Positions 48,904 through 50,989 of a stretch of 50,989 nucleotides of DNA are shown here, piece after piece. The stretch comes from Deltaproteobacteria bacterium (GTDB lineage Bacteria; Desulfobacterota; Desulfobaccia; Desulfobaccales; 0-14-0-80-60-11). The stretch's first letter is position 1; every line of letters begins with the position of its first letter. The stretch covers positions 1 through 50,989 of the forward strand of contig VGSW01000004.1 of NCBI GenBank assembly GCA_016874915.1, written 5' to 3'. Under the pieces are notes generated by a model that was not told the origin of the DNA, searched no databases, and was given only the letters and a program-made list of their open reading frames with translations. Both the position numbers and the translations under genes were made by a program.

Positions 48904-48978
48904 ATGAGAATTTCCATGGACCTTTCAGAAGAACAAGGCGCAGTCCTTAAGCAGGCTGCTTCTCGGCCGAGTAACTGA
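48904..48978 (+). pseudogene. Antitoxin-like fragment (24 aa)
   Basis: MRISMDLSEEQGAVLKQAASRPSN is similar to the first strand and helix of short ribbon-helix-helix/XRE-type proteins, but the frame ends after 24 codons. It may be a decayed antitoxin or a chance ORF. Confidence 0.25.
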
Positions 48979-49008
48979 AAGCTCCAGTTTAACGAGGCAG
49001 AGCCAGGG

Positions 49009-49505
49009 ATGGCAAAGAAGCCAGGTGGCACAGGCGTCCCGCCTGTGCGATCTTTTAAAGTTACCCAAAGATACTTACCCCACTGGCAGGAGCCCGGGAG
49101 TGTTTATTTTATTACTTGGCGTTGTATAAAAGGAAATATTCTGTCTTCCGAAGATCGGACTATAACTCTGGAAGCTATCCGCCATTGGGATGCCCGAAAA
49201 TGAAGGTGTATGCCGCGGTGGTCATGCCGGATCATGTGCATGTTTTAGCTCAGCCCTTGAAACAAGAGGAGGGGGGAGTGTTTGATCTGGGTGAGATCCT
49301 CCATTCCATTAAAAGCTTTACTTCCCATAAAATCCAGAAGCAAAGGGGCCAAAAGGGAAGTGTCTGGCAGGATGAAAGATATGACCGGATTGTCCGGGAT
49401 GAAGTGGAATTTGGGGGAAAATGGGAATATATCAGGCACAACCCGGTGAAAAAGGAATTAGCGCCGGATCCGAAGGAATATCCCTGGTTATATGAGAGCA
49501 CTTGA
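49009..49505 (+). pseudogene. REP-associated tyrosine transposase (RAYT, Y1_Tnp), split by a -1 frameshift
   Basis: Two overlapping frames make one protein. Frame one (49009-49203) gives ATGs and the family start YLPHWQEPGSVYFITWRC through LEAIRHWDARK, then TGA. Frame two continues KVYAAVVMPDHVHVLAQPL, the H-x-H metal motif, and FTSHKIQKQRGQKGSVWQDERYDRIVRDEVEFGGKWEYIRHNPVKKELAP with the catalytic tyrosine region (Y in DERYDR or KWEYIRHNP). One extra A in CGAAAATGA would restore reading. The 5' end includes a REP palindrome coding GGTGVPPV. RAYTs act on REP hairpins; the cognate ones lie on both sides. The break could be an inactivating indel, a sequencing error or programmed frameshifting (ATGA overlap). 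Confidence 0.85.
49024..49048. repeat. REP palindrome GGTGGCACAGGC-GTCCC-GCCTGTGC at the RAYT 5' end
   Basis: It lies inside the predicted N-terminal codons of the transposase. Its loop bases differ from those of the 3' copies (GTCTC/GAGAC). Confidence 0.85.
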
Positions 49506-49852
49506 GAGGATATTTAATTTTAGGCACAGGCGAGACGCCTGTGCCACCAATATGCTTTAGGTAATAAAAAATTAAATCTTTGTGGCGAGCTTCATAAAGG
49601 AAGTCAAATAAAATCGAAGTAGCTAATAATCAGAACAAGCTCTTGGTGGCACAGGCGTCTCGCCTGTGCATTAAGGAAAAATGGCTCTATTCCAGCGCCG
49701 GGAATTATGCCGGCTGGCGGGGCCTTTGGAGGTGGACATCTTGGAGATTTAGGGCGAAGCAGGAGCTTCCCCCCAATGGCATTCCCAAGCGGTAGCTTGG
49801 GAACGAGAGTAGAGTGTCGTCTAATATTCCATCGGCCAAGAAAGGAAAGTTG
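49506..49852. other. Intergenic region between RAYT and AT-rich gene
   Basis: Holds the REP doublet and two GCTTCC/GTTCCCAAGC-type palindromes (49756-49769, GAAGC-AGGA-GCTTC; 49782-49803, TTCCCAAGC-GGTA-GCTTGGGAA). No gene. Confidence 0.7.
49523..49669. repeat. REP doublet 3' of the RAYT gene
   Basis: GGCACAGGC-GAGAC-GCCTGTGCCACC (49523-49548) and inverted GGTGGCACAGGC-GTCTC-GCCTGTGC (49645-49669). The two are exact inverted copies over 24 bases, 96 bases apart, forming a REPIN. Together with 49024 the transposase gene is flanked on both sides. Confidence 0.88.
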
Positions 49853-50752
49853 ATGAAATTTACCTTTAAATATAGTACTTGGGAATCTCCCAAAAATCAA
49901 TGCCCTTATTGTGCCGAAGAAACTAATAATAACCAGGTTAGATGCGATTCTTGCGGAGAAAGATTAATAAAAAGCGAACCTCTGAATAAATACAAAGAAA
50001 ATAATTCCAAATTAGAATTGATAGATATTACTAATGGTAAAATAATTATTTATTCATTGATTATCTCGCTATCTGTCATCTTGTTAAACTATCAACTTTT
50101 AAAATATTATCATAAAATAGCCAATGAGGACCACTTTTTTATAAATTTAATGATTTACTATTTATATTATTCATCTATGGCAATATTAATTGGATATGAA
50201 ATATATAAATATAGAAGGGCTAAGATGATATTAATTATATCTTTTTGCTTTTATTTGTTTCCAATTATTTTAATGGCTTTATCTAAGCCGTATGATATCG
50301 TATATGCAATAATAGACCGTATAGATGGGTTCGTTATTGTGTTTGCTTTTCCATTATTTTTTATTAATGTATTTAGAAGAAGATGGGTAAGAAATGACTA
50401 TGAAATAATAACAGATAATAAAGATTACAGTATAGGGATTTGTAGATATTGCAATGAAACAACAAAGGTTGGGGATAAAAGATTTTATGGCTTTATAGGA
50501 AAGAAACAAAGGTATTTTTGTGATAATTGTGGAAAATTCATAATGGGGGATCCGTTTGCAAATATTTTAGTAGGGTTAAGCGGAATTATAATATTTTGTA
50601 TGATAGCAATAGGATACACATTATCTTATATCGGACATCAAAAAATAAATATTACCGATAATTTAATATTGTTTTTAATGCTTATTATTGCTTATGATTT
50701 CCTAAGACGATTAATCTATTCAATAATTGCTATTATGAAAATAAATAGATAG
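49853..50752 (+). CDS. AT-rich membrane protein with two zinc-ribbon motifs, unknown function
   Basis: 299 residues from ATG 49853 (AAAGGAAAG upstream). An N-terminal zinc ribbon QCPYCAEETNNNQVRCDSCGERL (CxxC...CxxC) is followed by four or five membrane helices (IIIYSLIISLSVILLNYQLL; LMIYYLYYSSMAILIGYEIY; ILIISFCFYLFPIILMALS; FVIVFAFPLFFINVF). A second ribbon (ICRYCNETTKVGDKRFYGFI...RYFCDNCGKFI) and two final helices complete it. I do not recognise a family. Its base composition is about 25-30% GC by eye, against roughly 60% around it, and it sits next to a transposase and several palindromes, so recent transfer is likely. Small zinc-ribbon membrane proteins are often involved in regulation or toxin immunity, but nothing here proves it. 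Confidence 0.78.
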   Translation: MKFTFKYSTWESPKNQCPYCAEETNNNQVRCDSCGERLIKSEPLNKYKENNSKLELIDITNGKIIIYSLIISLSVILLNYQLLKYYHKIANEDHFFINLMIYYLYYSSMAILIGYEIYKYRRAKMILIISFCFYLFPIILMALSKPYDIVYAIIDRIDGFVIVFAFPLFFINVFRRRWVRNDYEIITDNKDYSIGICRYCNETTKVGDKRFYGFIGKKQRYFCDNCGKFIMGDPFANILVGLSGIIIFCMIAIGYTLSYIGHQKINITDNLILFLMLIIAYDFLRRLIYSIIAIMKINR

Positions 50753-50757
50753 AAGAA

Positions 50758-50989
50758 ATGAACCTCATCGACCTGCACACCCACTCCACTGCCTCCGACG
50801 GCTCTTATAGGCCCGCGGAAGTGGTGCAGCTCGCCAAGGAGGGCGGCCTTAAGGCCATCGCGCTGACGGACCACGACACCATTGACGGCATCCCCGAGGC
50901 CATGGCCGCGGGGGCCAGGTGGGGGGTGGAAATCATTCCCGGGGTGGAGATCAGCGCCCACTTCCCCGGCGGCACCATGCACGTCCTGG
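50758..50989 (+). CDS. PHP-domain phosphoesterase, N-terminal 77 residues (3' end outside window)
   Basis: Begins at ATG 50758 five bases after the AT-rich gene. MNLIDLHTHSTASDGSYRPAEVVQLAKEGGLKAIALTDHDTIDG matches the PHP signature of TrpH/YciV-type enzymes (H-x-H metal motif DLHTHST, then ALTDHDT, then PGVEISA). These enzymes act on 3',5'-nucleotide bisphosphates or small RNA ends. The visible part is GC-rich again, in contrast to its neighbour. Most of the gene lies beyond the edge. Confidence 0.92.
   Translation, partial: MNLIDLHTHSTASDGSYRPAEVVQLAKEGGLKAIALTDHDTIDGIPEAMAAGARWGVEIIPGVEISAHFPGGTMHVL

Overview
The window looks like a chromosomal segment of a GC-rich, Gram-negative, anaerobe-type bacterium, most likely a member of the Desulfobacterota (former Deltaproteobacteria). 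This placement is inferred from gene order and gene families, not from a marker tree. The supporting features are a siroheme/heme locus with a CcsA-type protein beside hemA, a lysS-lolC-lolD-bamA-skp-lpxD-fabZ-lpxA-lpxI outer-membrane supercluster, a MucR-type regulator, an Mrp/NifX-like fusion, and a stand-alone FrhD/HycI-type hydrogenase protease. No rRNA, tRNA or CRISPR array was recognised.

Layout. (1) 1-6.1 kb, minus strand: siroheme/heme synthesis (sirC-type gene, CcsA/HemX, hemA running off the left edge), interrupted by a fused MFS/spermidine-synthase-like gene, with an N-truncated arylsulfatase/DUF1254 chimera beside it. (2) 6.5-9.3 kb, plus strand: exported AMMECR1 protein, DUF2333 protein, relics of small genes, CBS-ACT protein. 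(3) 9.4-13.5 kb, minus strand: nadB coupled to a REC-GGDEF regulator, and an amidohydrolase. (4) 14-19.8 kb, plus strand: L,D-transpeptidase, GAF/HD-GYP phosphodiesterase, MTA/SAH-type deaminase, and a large protein with a divergent DisA-like (diadenylate cyclase) C-terminus. (5) 19.9-29.8 kb, minus strand: the outer-membrane and lipid A supercluster plus lysS. (6) 30-36 kb: mixed accessory region with a VapBC pair, a small lipoprotein and phosphoesterase, a beta-hydroxyacid dehydrogenase, a peroxiredoxin, a hydrogenase protease and a DUF169 protein. (7) 36.2-46 kb: Mrp/NifX fusion, radical SAM-DUF2344 protein, hisA, MucR, Crp/Fnr regulator, and an MlaC/HpnM plus HpnN-type RND pair. (8) 46.9-51 kb: PagL-like deacylase, pdxJ, a frameshifted REP-associated transposase with its palindromes, a very AT-rich zinc-ribbon membrane protein, and the start of a PHP-domain gene.

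The most distinctive signal lies between the genes. Many intergenic regions carry degenerate tandem heptamers (for example CCGAAAA, TTAGCAG, CAACTGC, GAGGACT), often as inverted pairs around a central hairpin or repeat, and sometimes running into the start or end of coding sequences. Superimposed on these are several palindrome families: GTGGCACAGGC-type REPs, probably served by the RAYT gene at 49 kb; GGTGGGGCGGGCC-type inverted doublets; GTTCCCAAGC palindromes; and TTGGGGGAGGG hairpins.

Signalling by cyclic nucleotides is a second theme, with a GGDEF protein, an HD-GYP protein and a putative c-di-AMP synthase in one 10-kb stretch. Envelope biogenesis is the third: LPS, Bam, Lol, L,D-transpeptidase, HpnN/MlaC and a PagL-like enzyme.
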